Shown here: in pieces, positions 14,376-22,500 of the stretch | Layout: each line of letters begins with the position of its first letter | Numbering within the stretch: the stretch's first letter is position 1 | Source of the DNA: JAIVHC01 sp049975505 | GTDB lineage: Bacteria > Desulfobacterota > Desulfuromonadia > Desulfuromonadales > Desulfuromonadaceae | NCBI GenBank assembly: GCA_049975505.1 | Contig: JBNGCY010000027.1 | Coordinates: 1 to 31,026, forward strand | Direction of reading: 5' to 3' | Length of the DNA stretch: 31,026 bases | The notes under the pieces: generated by a model | What the model was told of the DNA's origin: nothing | Seen by the model: only the letters and a program-made list of their open reading frames with translations | Databases searched by the model: none | Position numbers and translations under genes: made by a program

Positions 14376-14460
14376 GGAGGGGTTCCCGAGTGGCCAAAGG
14401 GAACAGACTGTAAATCTGTCGTCGTAGACTTCGGAGGTTCGAATCCTCCCCCCTCCACCA
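14376..14460 (+). tRNA. tRNA-Tyr (GTA)
   Basis: An 85-base class II tRNA with a long variable arm, acceptor GGAGGGG/CCCCTCC, anticodon loop CTGTAAA (anticodon GTA) and encoded CCA. Confidence 0.95.
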
Positions 14461-14562
14461 AAATTTCACTTCGGGTGAATACGGTGTCGGTTACTGCAGG
14501 AGCGATAAGCGTTGACTGCGGAACAGGCAGCGGGCTAACCCAGGGAAAGCGTTTCGTTTAGA

Positions 14563-14640
14563 GCGGGAGTAGCTCAGTTGGCTTAGAGCATCAGCCTTCC
14601 AAGCTGAGGGTCGCGGGTTCGAGTCCCGTTTCCCGCTCCA
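14563..14640 (+). tRNA. tRNA-Gly (TCC)
   Basis: A 78-base cloverleaf with acceptor GCGGGAG/TTCCCGC (one G-T pair), anticodon stem TCAGC/GCTGA with loop CTTCCAA (anticodon TCC) and encoded CCA. The ~100-base spacer before it contains a small TTCAC-TTCG-GTGAA hairpin that may guide processing. Confidence 0.95.
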
Positions 14641-14668
14641 TTTTTTGTACAGCGTAGATGGAAAAACT

Positions 14669-14744
<76 letters not shown>

Positions 14745-14854
14745 TCTGTCTTTTTTGTGTTGTCAGAAAAATCCAGGTAGATTTTGATGGGCTGTTACGA
14801 AGGGCTCGGTGCCCGATCAGGGTTATAAAAATTTTCCAGAAAAAGAACAAAAGG

Positions 14855-14909
14855 GGAGTACGTTATGTCCAAAGAGAAATTTGAGAGAAGCAAGCCGCAC
14901 GTCAACATA
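14855..14909 (+). repeat. 55-bp identity with the window end (start of tuf)
   Basis: From GGAGTACGTT through codon 15 of tuf these 55 bases equal 30972-31026. The base just before differs (G here, A there), so the match begins exactly at this point. Confidence 0.92.
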
Positions 14910-16055
14910 GGAACCATCGGGCACGTTGACCATGGCAAGACCACCCTCACCGCCGCCATCACCAAGGTAATGGCAGGCCAGGGCTGGGGTGAAGCCCGCG
15001 CCTTTGATCAGATCGACAACGCGCCCGAAGAGCGCGAGCGCGGCATCACCATCGCCACCGCCCACGTTGAATACGAGACCGCCAACCGGCACTACGCCCA
15101 CGTAGACTGCCCCGGTCACGCCGACTACGTAAAGAACATGATCACCGGGGCCGCGCAGATGGACGGCGCTATCCTCGTTGTATCCGCCGCCGACGGTCCC
15201 ATGCCGCAGACCCGTGAGCACATCCTGCTCGCCCGTCAGGTAGGTGTACCCGCCATCGTGGTATTCCTCAACAAAGCCGACATGGTAGACGACGAAGAGC
15301 TCATGGAGCTCGTAGAACTCGAAGTGCGCGAGCTTTTGAGCTCCTACGACTTTCCCGGCGACGACATCCCCGTAGTGGCAGGCAGTGCCCTCAAGGCCCT
15401 CGAATGCGCCACCGGCGATGACGACGAGAAATGCATCCTCGAGCTCATGGAGCAGGTAGACACCTATCTGCCCGAGCCCGAGCGCGCCATCGACCAGCCG
15501 TTCCTCATGCCTGTCGAAGACGTATTCTCCATCTCCGGGCGCGGCACCGTCGCCACCGGGCGCGTGGAAAGCGGCGTAGTAAAAGTCGGCGAAGAAGTAG
15601 AAATCGTCGGGATGAAAGACACCCGCAAGACCACGGTAACCGGCGTAGAGATGTTCCGCAAGATGCTCGACCAGGGTCAGGCCGGCGACAACGTCGGGAT
15701 CCTCCTGCGCGGCATCAAGCGTGAAGAGATCGAGCGTGGTCAGGTACTTGCCGCCCCCGGCAGCATTACCCCGCACACCAAATTCAAGGCCGAAGCCTAC
15801 ATTCTCACCAAAGAAGAAGGTGGGCGTCATACCCCGTTCTTCAAAGGCTATCGTCCCCAGTTCTACTTCCGCACCACCGACGTGACCGGGATTGTAGAAC
15901 TGCCCGAAGGAGTAGAGATGGTAATGCCCGGCGACAACATCGCCATGACAGTAGAGCTGATTACCCCCATCGCCATGGATAAAGAGCTGCGCTTTGCGAT
16001 TCGTGAAGGCGGCCGTACCGTAGGCGCTGGTGTTGTAAGCGAAATTATTGAGTAA
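14865..16055 (+). CDS. tuf: Elongation factor Tu, first copy
   Basis: A 396-residue EF-Tu, the GTPase that brings aminoacyl-tRNA to the ribosome. GTPase motifs are G1 G-H-V-D-H-G-K-T-T-L, G2 R-G-I-T-I, G3 D-C-P-G-H-A-D-Y, G4 N-K-A-D-M and G5 S-A-L; domains II and III follow with G-R-V-E-S-G and the C-terminal V-G-A-G-V-V. The gene is preceded by a GGGGAG site and by the tRNA cluster, and is followed by rpmG. Codon use differs from that of neighbours: by hand count roughly 24 of about 41 valines use GTA, whereas rplA uses it in about 2 of its first 14. A second tuf with an identical 5' end lies after fusA. Domain II/III lacks any obvious damage. Confidence 0.98.
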   Translation: MSKEKFERSKPHVNIGTIGHVDHGKTTLTAAITKVMAGQGWGEARAFDQIDNAPEERERGITIATAHVEYETANRHYAHVDCPGHADYVKNMITGAAQMDGAILVVSAADGPMPQTREHILLARQVGVPAIVVFLNKADMVDDEELMELVELEVRELLSSYDFPGDDIPVVAGSALKALECATGDDDEKCILELMEQVDTYLPEPERAIDQPFLMPVEDVFSISGRGTVATGRVESGVVKVGEEVEIVGMKDTRKTTVTGVEMFRKMLDQGQAGDNVGILLRGIKREEIERGQVLAAPGSITPHTKFKAEAYILTKEEGGRHTPFFKGYRPQFYFRTTDVTGIVELPEGVEMVMPGDNIAMTVELITPIAMDKELRFAIREGGRTVGAGVVSEIIE

Positions 16056-16100
16056 TTCTGGCTGAAAACTGGCGGAAGCAAAAGCCAGTGGAGAGATAAA

Positions 16101-16250
16101 ATGGCTGACATTATAACGCTGGCGTGCACAGAGTGTAAGCAACGCAACTACACAACAACCAAAAACAAGCGCAATCTTCCCGATCGTCTTGAGTTCAAGA
16201 AATATTGTCGCTTTGATCGGCGCCACACGCTGCACCGCGAAACCAAATAG
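16101..16250 (+). CDS. rpmG: Large ribosomal subunit protein bL33
   Basis: A 49-residue L33 with the typical T-K-N-K-R-N and L-E-F-K-K-Y-C core. It is of the zinc-ribbon (Cys-containing) form: Cys9 and Cys12 in C-T-E-C and Cys37 are present. The fourth position, normally a cysteine in C-x-x-C, is Asp40 (Y-C-R-F-D-R-R-H-T). Asp can ligate metal, so binding may persist or be weakened. The codons read TGT CGC TTT GAT in clean sequence with no frame shift. The gene lies 45 bases after tuf and just before tRNA-Trp, the usual position. Confidence 0.95.
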   Translation: MADIITLACTECKQRNYTTTKNKRNLPDRLEFKKYCRFDRRHTLHRETK

Positions 16251-16265
16251 CGCATTGATTACTGC

Positions 16266-16342
16266 AGGCCAGTAGCTCTAATGGCTAGAGCACCGGTCTC
16301 CAAAACCGGGTGTTGGGGGTTCGAATCCCTCCTGGCCTGCCA
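16266..16342 (+). tRNA. tRNA-Trp (CCA)
   Basis: A 77-base cloverleaf with acceptor AGGCCAG/CTGGCCT, anticodon stem CCGGT/ACCGG with loop CTCCAAA (anticodon CCA) and encoded CCA. It lies between rpmG and secE, a conserved placement. Confidence 0.95.
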
Positions 16343-16374
16343 GTTTTATGCCATAAAATCAGAGAGGGCAAACA

Positions 16375-16560
16375 GTGGGAAAAGTCACCGGATTTCTGGG
16401 CAATGTCAAAGGTGAGCTGAGCAAGGTCACCTGGCCTACTAAGAAGGATACATACGCATCGACACTTGTGGTTATAGTTTTTGTGTTCATGGTGGCAGTC
16501 TATCTCTGGGGTGTAGACACAATTCTCTCGACCATTATTAAAACAGTGCTGAGTCGATAG
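16375..16560 (+). CDS. secE: Preprotein translocase subunit SecE
   Basis: A 61-residue, single-helix SecE, the clamp subunit of SecYEG in the inner membrane. The amphipathic N-terminal part contains V-K-G-E-L-S-K-V-T-W-P-T, followed by a membrane helix at about 30-50 (V-V-I-V-F-V-F-M-V-A-V-Y-L-W). The start is a GTG preceded by AGAGAGGG. This is the short form, unlike the three-helix E. coli protein. nusG follows 17 bases downstream. Confidence 0.96.
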   Translation: MGKVTGFLGNVKGELSKVTWPTKKDTYASTLVVIVFVFMVAVYLWGVDTILSTIIKTVLSR

Positions 16561-16577
16561 AAAGTGGTGAGCTGATA

Positions 16578-17105
16578 ATGAAATGGTATGGAGTACATAC
16601 GTACTCAGGGTTTGAAAACAAGGTCAAGTTAAACCTTGAAGAGCGGATTCGCATGCTGGGCATGGAGGATCAGTTCGGAGATATCCTGGTACCTTCTGAA
16701 ACGGTCGTAGAGCTGAAGAACGGGGAGCGCAAGACATCCACGCGCAAATTTTTCCCCGGTTATATTCTCGTGCAGATGGAACTGAACAACGAGACCTGGC
16801 ATGTGGTCAAGGATACGGCCAAGGTCACCGGCTTTGTGGGAGGGGGTACCAACCCTCCGCCGATTCCTGATGCCGAAGTGGAAAAGATTACCGCCCGGAT
16901 GGAAGAGGGTGCGGAGCGCCCCCGTCCCAAGGTCGAATACGAGATGGGTGAGACGGTGCGGGTCATTGATGGCCCGTTTCTCAATTTCACCGGTATAGTG
17001 GAAGATGTCAAACCAGACAAGGGTAAGTTGAAGGTCATGGTAAGTATTTTTGGCCGCGTGACCCCTGTTGAGTTGGATTTTATACAGGTTGAAAAGACCA
17101 GCTAG
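16578..17105 (+). CDS. nusG: Transcription termination/antitermination factor NusG
   Basis: A 175-residue NusG. The NGN domain (about 1-115) begins K-W-Y-G-V-H-T-Y-S-G-F-E and binds RNA polymerase. A C-terminal KOW domain (about 125-175, I-D-G-P-F-L-N-F-T-G-I-V-E) contacts Rho or ribosomal protein S10. Normal length with no insertion. The order secE-nusG-rplK is universal in bacteria, and 27 bases separate it from rplK. Confidence 0.97.
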   Translation: MKWYGVHTYSGFENKVKLNLEERIRMLGMEDQFGDILVPSETVVELKNGERKTSTRKFFPGYILVQMELNNETWHVVKDTAKVTGFVGGGTNPPPIPDAEVEKITARMEEGAERPRPKVEYEMGETVRVIDGPFLNFTGIVEDVKPDKGKLKVMVSIFGRVTPVELDFIQVEKTS

Positions 17106-17132
17106 GCTGGGTGAAAAATTAAGGAGTAACTG

Positions 17133-17555
17133 ATGGCCAAAAAAGTAGCAGGGCAGATCAAACTGCAGATTCCGGCCGGGAAGGCGAATCCCTCCCCTCC
17201 CGTTGGGCCGGCACTGGGCCAGCATGGTGTTAATATAATGGAATTCTGTAAGGCCTTCAACGCCCAGACACAGGGCGAAGACGGCATGATAATTCCGGTT
17301 GTGATTACCGTTTATGCTGACCGTTCATTTTCATTTATAACCAAAACACCCCCCGCGGCAGTGCTGCTGAAAAAAGCGGCAAATATTGGCAAGGGGTCCG
17401 GTGTTCCGCATAAAGAGAAGGTGGGTAAGGTAACCGGCGAGCAGGTGCGTGAGATCGCTCGCATCAAAATGCCCGACCTCAATTGCTACGACGAAGAGGC
17501 CGCAGTGCGCACTGTAGAAGGTACGGCGCGCAGCATGGGTCTCGATGTCGAATAA
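17133..17555 (+). CDS. rplK: Large ribosomal subunit protein uL11
   Basis: A 140-residue L11, part of the GTPase-associated centre with L10-L12. The N-terminal signature I-P-A-G-K-A-N-P-S-P-P-V-G-P-A-L-G is the proline-rich domain contacting EF-G and thiostrepton-type antibiotics; the C-terminal domain (about 75-140) binds 23S rRNA. The ATG has AAGGAG upstream. Confidence 0.97.
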   Translation: MAKKVAGQIKLQIPAGKANPSPPVGPALGQHGVNIMEFCKAFNAQTQGEDGMIIPVVITVYADRSFSFITKTPPAAVLLKKAANIGKGSGVPHKEKVGKVTGEQVREIARIKMPDLNCYDEEAAVRTVEGTARSMGLDVE

Positions 17556-17572
17556 AGTTGGAGTGAGAGCTG

Positions 17573-18274
17573 ATGGCTATAGGTAAAAAACAGGTAACTG
17601 CTAAAAGCAAGGTCGACAGATCGCAAAAATACTCCTTGAGTGATGCCCTGGAACTGGTTAAGGAGGCGTCTTACGCCAACTTTGATGAGACTGTGGATCT
17701 GACTGTGCGCCTCGGCGTGGATCCCCGCAAAGCCGATCAGATGGTGCGTGGTGCGGTAGTGCTGCCCAACGGACTCGGCAAAAGCGTGCGGGTTCTGGTG
17801 TTTGCCAAAGGAGAGAAGGCACAGGAGGCTGAAGCGGCCGGTGCTGACTATGTCGGCGGAGACGACCTTGTGGAGAAGATTCAGAATGGCTGGTTTGAGT
17901 TTGATACGGCCATTGCGACCCCGGATATGATGGGTGTTGTCGGCAAGATCGGGCGCCTGCTTGGTCCTCGTGGTCTGATGCCCAATCCCAAAGTGGGTAC
18001 GGTTACTTTCGATGTCGGGCGGTCGGTAAGCGAGGCAAAATCGGGTAAGGTTGAATATCGTGCCGAAAAAGCCGGCATAATTCACGCTCCGGTAGGTAAG
18101 GTGTCTTTCGATGTGGAGAGTCTGCAGGGCAATATAGTTGCACTGATGGATGCACTTATCAAAGCTAAACCTTCTACTGCAAAAGGAACCTATCTGCGTA
18201 AGATCAGTGTCTCAAGTACTATGGGTCCCGGTGTTCAGATCGATGTGCCCGAGGTGCAGGCCCTGGTTAAATAA
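17573..18274 (+). CDS. rplA: Large ribosomal subunit protein uL1
   Basis: A 233-residue L1, which forms the L1 stalk next to the E site and in many bacteria represses its own operon by binding mRNA. Visible features are the S-L-x-D-A-L-E-L-V-K N-terminus, the D-P-R-K-A-D-Q region, the central G-P-R-G-L-M-P-N-P-K motif, and the C-terminal S-S-T-M-G-P-G-V motif. Full length; follows rplK after 17 bases. Confidence 0.97.
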   Translation: MAIGKKQVTAKSKVDRSQKYSLSDALELVKEASYANFDETVDLTVRLGVDPRKADQMVRGAVVLPNGLGKSVRVLVFAKGEKAQEAEAAGADYVGGDDLVEKIQNGWFEFDTAIATPDMMGVVGKIGRLLGPRGLMPNPKVGTVTFDVGRSVSEAKSGKVEYRAEKAGIIHAPVGKVSFDVESLQGNIVALMDALIKAKPSTAKGTYLRKISVSSTMGPGVQIDVPEVQALVK

Positions 18275-18485
18275 ATCCTTAAATAAATCCCTGCTCCGGC
18301 AACCTGGCCGGGAGCAGGATCGTCATCTGCTATTACGAGCAGAACATTCCTCGTCGTAGACAGCAGGTACATCCACCATGTGGAGTTTAATGCTGAATAA
18401 GCACCTGCCGAGACTGAATGGAGCCATTTCGTGTCTCCCAGTCCTATCGAGGGGATGAGAAATTCTAGGAAAGGAGGAGAGGTGA
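18275..18485 (+). promoter_or_regulatory. L10 leader (autoregulatory mRNA region before rplJ)
   Basis: A 211-base non-coding stretch between rplA and rplJ, the place where bacteria keep the mRNA structure bound by L10(L12)4. A strong hairpin lies at 18290-18318 (CCTGCTCC...GGAGCAGG), and more palindromic segments follow. The rplJ ribosome site AAAGGAGGAGAGG lies at its end. No promoter of confident quality is seen. The identity as an L10 leader rests on position and structure, not on an alignment. Confidence 0.7.
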
Positions 18486-19007
18486 ATGGCTGATAAAAAT
18501 TCAAAGGAACAACTCGTAGCCGAACTGAGTGCGAAGCTTAAAGAGTCCAAAGCCGCATTTCTGGCCAACTACAGAGGCATATCGGTTGAACAGTCCAATG
18601 AACTGCGTACCAAACTGCGTAATGCCGGGGTTGAGTACCGTGTGGTTAAGAATACCCTGCTCTCGCTGGCATGCAAAGGCACCGATTTCGAATGCCTGCA
18701 GGAACAACTTACCGGGCCTACCGCTCTGGCTTTGGCTCTTGAGGATCCGGTTGAGCCTGCTAAAGTGCTGTTCGAGTTCGCCAAAGACAGCAAGGTTTTT
18801 GAACTCAAAAGTGGTGCCCTGGATGGCAATCTGCTGAGTGTTGAAGAGATCGAAGCGCTGTCCAAGCTGCCCAGTCGTGAAGTTCTGTTGGGCAAGATGC
18901 TCGGATCCATCAATGCACCGGTATCCAACTTCGTTGGCGTCCTTGCGGCAGTACCGCGGTCACTGGTACAGGTTCTTGGCGCGATTCAGGAACAGAAAAA
19001 CGCTTAA
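18486..19007 (+). CDS. rplJ: Large ribosomal subunit protein uL10
   Basis: A 173-residue L10, the base of the L7/L12 stalk. The N-terminal rRNA-binding region has A-F-L-A-N-Y-R-G-I-S-V and L-R-N-A-G-V-E-Y-R-V-V-K-N-T-L; the C-terminal helix that holds L12 dimers is at about 145-173. Preceded by a strong Shine-Dalgarno and the leader that should regulate it. Confidence 0.97.
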   Translation: MADKNSKEQLVAELSAKLKESKAAFLANYRGISVEQSNELRTKLRNAGVEYRVVKNTLLSLACKGTDFECLQEQLTGPTALALALEDPVEPAKVLFEFAKDSKVFELKSGALDGNLLSVEEIEALSKLPSREVLLGKMLGSINAPVSNFVGVLAAVPRSLVQVLGAIQEQKNA

Positions 19008-19053
19008 AAGCGTAGCAGTTATAACAAATTTTTTCACATAATGGAGATAAGCA

Positions 19054-19437
19054 ATGGCTGATATCACAAAAGAGCAGGTAATCGAGTTTATCGAGAACAT
19101 GACCGTTCTCGAACTGGCAGAACTGGTAAAAGAACTGGAAGACAAATTTGGCGTATCCGCAGCTGCCCCTGTTGCAGTTGCTGCCGGAGCACCTGCCGAA
19201 GGTGGTGCTGCTGCTGCCGAAGAGCAGACCGAATTTGATGTTGTTCTTGCCGGTGCCGGTGACAAGAAGATCAATGTTATCAAGGTGGTTCGTGCTATTA
19301 CCGGCCTTGGCCTCAAAGAAGCCAAGGAGATGGTTGACGGCGCGCCTAACACTGTAAAAGAAGGCGCCTCTAAAGAGGAAGCTGAAGATATCAAAAAGCA
19401 ACTTGAAGAAGCCGGAGCTTCTGTCGAACTCAAATAG
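19054..19437 (+). CDS. rplL: Large ribosomal subunit protein bL12
   Basis: A 127-residue L7/L12, the multicopy stalk protein recruiting translation factors. It has an N-terminal dimerisation helix (V-L-E-L-A-E-L-V-K-E-L-E), an alanine/proline-rich hinge (about 33-58) and a C-terminal domain with K-K-I-N-V-I-K-V-V-R and G-L-G-L-K-E-A-K. GGAGA lies upstream of the ATG. Confidence 0.98.
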   Translation: MADITKEQVIEFIENMTVLELAELVKELEDKFGVSAAAPVAVAAGAPAEGGAAAAEEQTEFDVVLAGAGDKKINVIKVVRAITGLGLKEAKEMVDGAPNTVKEGASKEEAEDIKKQLEEAGASVELK

Positions 19438-19466
19438 AGAACAATTTCATATATTCTCTGTTAAAA

Positions 19467-19493
19467 AGCCAAGGTCGCAATGCGGCCTTGGCT
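19467..19493 (+). terminator. Hairpin between rplL and rpoB (probable attenuator or processing site)
   Basis: AGCCAAGG-t-CGC / GCG-g-CCTTGGCT, a stem of 11 pairs plus one mismatch, is followed by a T-rich run (GTTCTTCGTTCTTTT). In E. coli a partial terminator and an RNase III site in this gap set the ratio of L12 to polymerase; the same role is inferred here. Confidence 0.65.
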
Positions 19494-19522
19494 GTTCTTC
19501 GTTCTTTTCCTAAGGAGTGATC

Positions 19523-22500
19523 ATGGCTTATTCGATTACGAATAACCAGCTGTTGCGTAAGCGTTTTTCTGATGTGAAGAGCGTCATTGAGATGCCGAAT
19601 CTCATTGATATCCAGAAGAATTCCTATAAACGCTTCATGCAGGAAGATGTCCCTGCTGACCAGCGCCAGCTCATCGGTCTTGAAGCGGTTTTCCGCTCCG
19701 TGTTCCCGATTAAAGATTTCAATGAGACCTGCTCGCTAGAATATGTATCCTACGTACTGGAAGCTCCCAAATACGATGTTGATGAGTGTCATCAGCGTGG
19801 CATGACCTATGCAGCGCCTGTCAAGGTGCGTGTTCGTCTTGTATCATGGGATGTGGACAAAGATACAGATGTTCAGTCCATTCGTGATATCAAGGAGCAG
19901 GAAGTCTACTTCGGCGAGATCCCGCTGATGACAGAGAACGGCACCTTTGTCATCAATGGCACCGAGCGGGTAATCGTAAGTCAGTTGCATCGCTCTCCGG
20001 GAGTATTTTACGACCACGATAGAGGGAAAACCCACTCAAGTGGCAAGTTCCTCTACAGCGCGCGGGTTATTCCATATCGTGGTTCATGGCTTGACTTCGA
20101 CTTCGATCACAAAGACCTGCTCTACGTACGTATAGACCGCAGACGCAAGCTTCCGGCTACTGTACTCCTCCAGGCTCTGGGCTACAGCGCTGAAGAACTG
20201 CTGCGCTATTACTACGACACCGAGGTGGTTGAAATCGGTGAGGACGGGTTTTCCAAAGAGGTCAATCTGGATCTGCTCGCCGGTCAGCGCGCGGTACTCG
20301 AGGTCAAGGATGCTGAAGGCAATGTCATTGTCCGGCCGAATCGCAAATTCACCAAAGCTGCACTTAAAAAGATTGCCGACGCCGGTCTGAAAACTATTCC
20401 CGTCACCCAGGAAGAGGTGGTAGGGCGTTATCTGGCCACAGATGTGGTCGATGAAGAGAGCGGGGAGATTCTGCTGGAGTGCAATCAGGAACTGACTGAA
20501 TCCGCTCTGGAGATGCTGCGCGAAAAGGGCGTGAAATCGGTGGAACTGCTCTTTATTGACCACCTCTATGTGGGATCATATCTGCGCGACACCCTGGCTC
20601 AGGATTCGATAACCAATCCTGAAGACGCGATCATTGAAATCTACCGGCGTCTGCGCCCCGGGGATCCGCCTACGGTGAAGAGTGCCAACGCCCTGTTCGA
20701 GAATCTGTTTTTCAGTGAAGAGCGCTACGATCTTTCCATCGTCGGACGTTTGAAGCTCAACTACAAGCTCGGGCTCGATAAACCTCTGGAGGAACGCACT
20801 CTTTCCAAGGAGGATATTCTTGAGGTTGTGCGCTACCTGATCGAGTTGCGCAATGGACGCGGTTCCATTGACGATATCGACCATCTGGGGAACCGGCGCG
20901 TGAGGGTTGTGGGCGAACTGCTCGAAAATCACTACCGCGTCGGGCTGGTGCGTATGGAACGCGCCATCAAGGAGCGGATGAGTCTGCAGGAAGTTGACAG
21001 CCTCATGCCTCACGATCTGATTAACTCCAAGCCGGTTTCCGCGGTGGTTAAGGAGTTTTTCGGCTCTTCCCAGCTGTCGCAGTTTATGGATCAGACCAAT
21101 CCCCTCTCGGAGATAACGCATAAGCGCCGTCTCTCAGCTCTGGGGCCCGGAGGTCTTACCCGTGAGCGTGCCGGCTTTGAAGTCCGTGACGTGCATCCGA
21201 CCCACTACGGACGTGTGTGCCCCATCGAAACGCCGGAGGGCCCAAATATCGGCCTGATTGCCTCACTCTCCACCTATGCACGCATCAATGAGCACGGTTT
21301 TGTCGAGACACCGTACCGCATTGTAGAAGATGGACGGGTTACCGATGAGGTGCGCTATTTCTCCGCCCTCGAAGAGGAGGGCAACACCATTGCCCAGGCC
21401 AATGCGGTGCTGGATGAAGAAGGGCGCTTTGTCAACGATGTAATCAACGTCCGCCAGAACGGTGAATTTCTCATGCTCAAGCGTGAGGAAGTGCAGTTGA
21501 TGGATGTTTCGCCCAAGCAGCTGGTATCAGTTGCAGCGGCGCTTATTCCGTTTCTGGAAAATGACGACGCCAACCGCGCCCTCATGGGCTCAAACATGCA
21601 GCGCCAGGCAGTACCCCTGCTGCGTGCCGATGCCCCGCTGGTAGGAACCGGAATGGAGCGCAAGGTCGCCCACGATTCCGGTGCCGCGGTTGTGGTGCAG
21701 CACGATGGTGTGGTGGATTCTGTCGATGCCTCGCGCATTGTAGTGCGGGTGAGTGAAGGGCAGAGTGGAGTTACTGGAACCGGTGTGGATATCTACAACC
21801 TGACCAAATTTGTGCGTTCAAATCAGAACACCTGTCTGAATCAGAAGCCGGTGGTTGAGGTTGGTGATCGCGTGAAGCGCGGCGATATTATCGCTGACGG
21901 ACCGTCGACGCAGTTCGGAGAGCTGGGGCTGGGCCAGAACGTTCTGGTCGCATTCATGCCCTGGGAAGGGTATAATTTTGAGGACTCCATCCTTATTTCT
22001 GAGCGCCTGGTAAAAGACGATCGCTATACGTCGGTGCATATCGAAGAGTTTGAATGTGTAGCGCGTGATACCAAACTGGGCAAGGAGGAGATTACCGACG
22101 ACATCCCCAACCTCGGTGATGATGCCCTTAAGGATCTGGATGAAAGCGGGATTATCCGCATTGGTGCCGAGGTGAAGCAGGGGGATATCCTCGTGGGTAA
22201 GATAACCCCGAAAGGAGAAACCCAACTCTCGCCCGAAGAAAAGCTCCTGCGCGCCATTTTCGGAGAGAAAGCCGGAGACGTGCGCGATACCTCTCTGCGC
22301 GTGCCTCCTGGGGTTGAAGGTGTGGTTATCGGAGCACGGGTGTTTTCGCGTAAGGGGTCCGACAAGGACGCGCGTACCGAGAAAATCGAGCAGCAGGAGA
22401 TTGAAAAGCTGCGCAAGGATGAGGAGGATGAGATTCGCATTGTGCGTGAATCGGCGCGCAATAAACTCATCGATATCCTCGAAGGTAAGCGTCCTGCGGC

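Noticed and set aside
14823..16235. 470-codon open frame antisense to tuf
   Set aside because: It is the mirror of the GC-rich, strongly biased tuf codons; its translation has no family features and tuf is certain.
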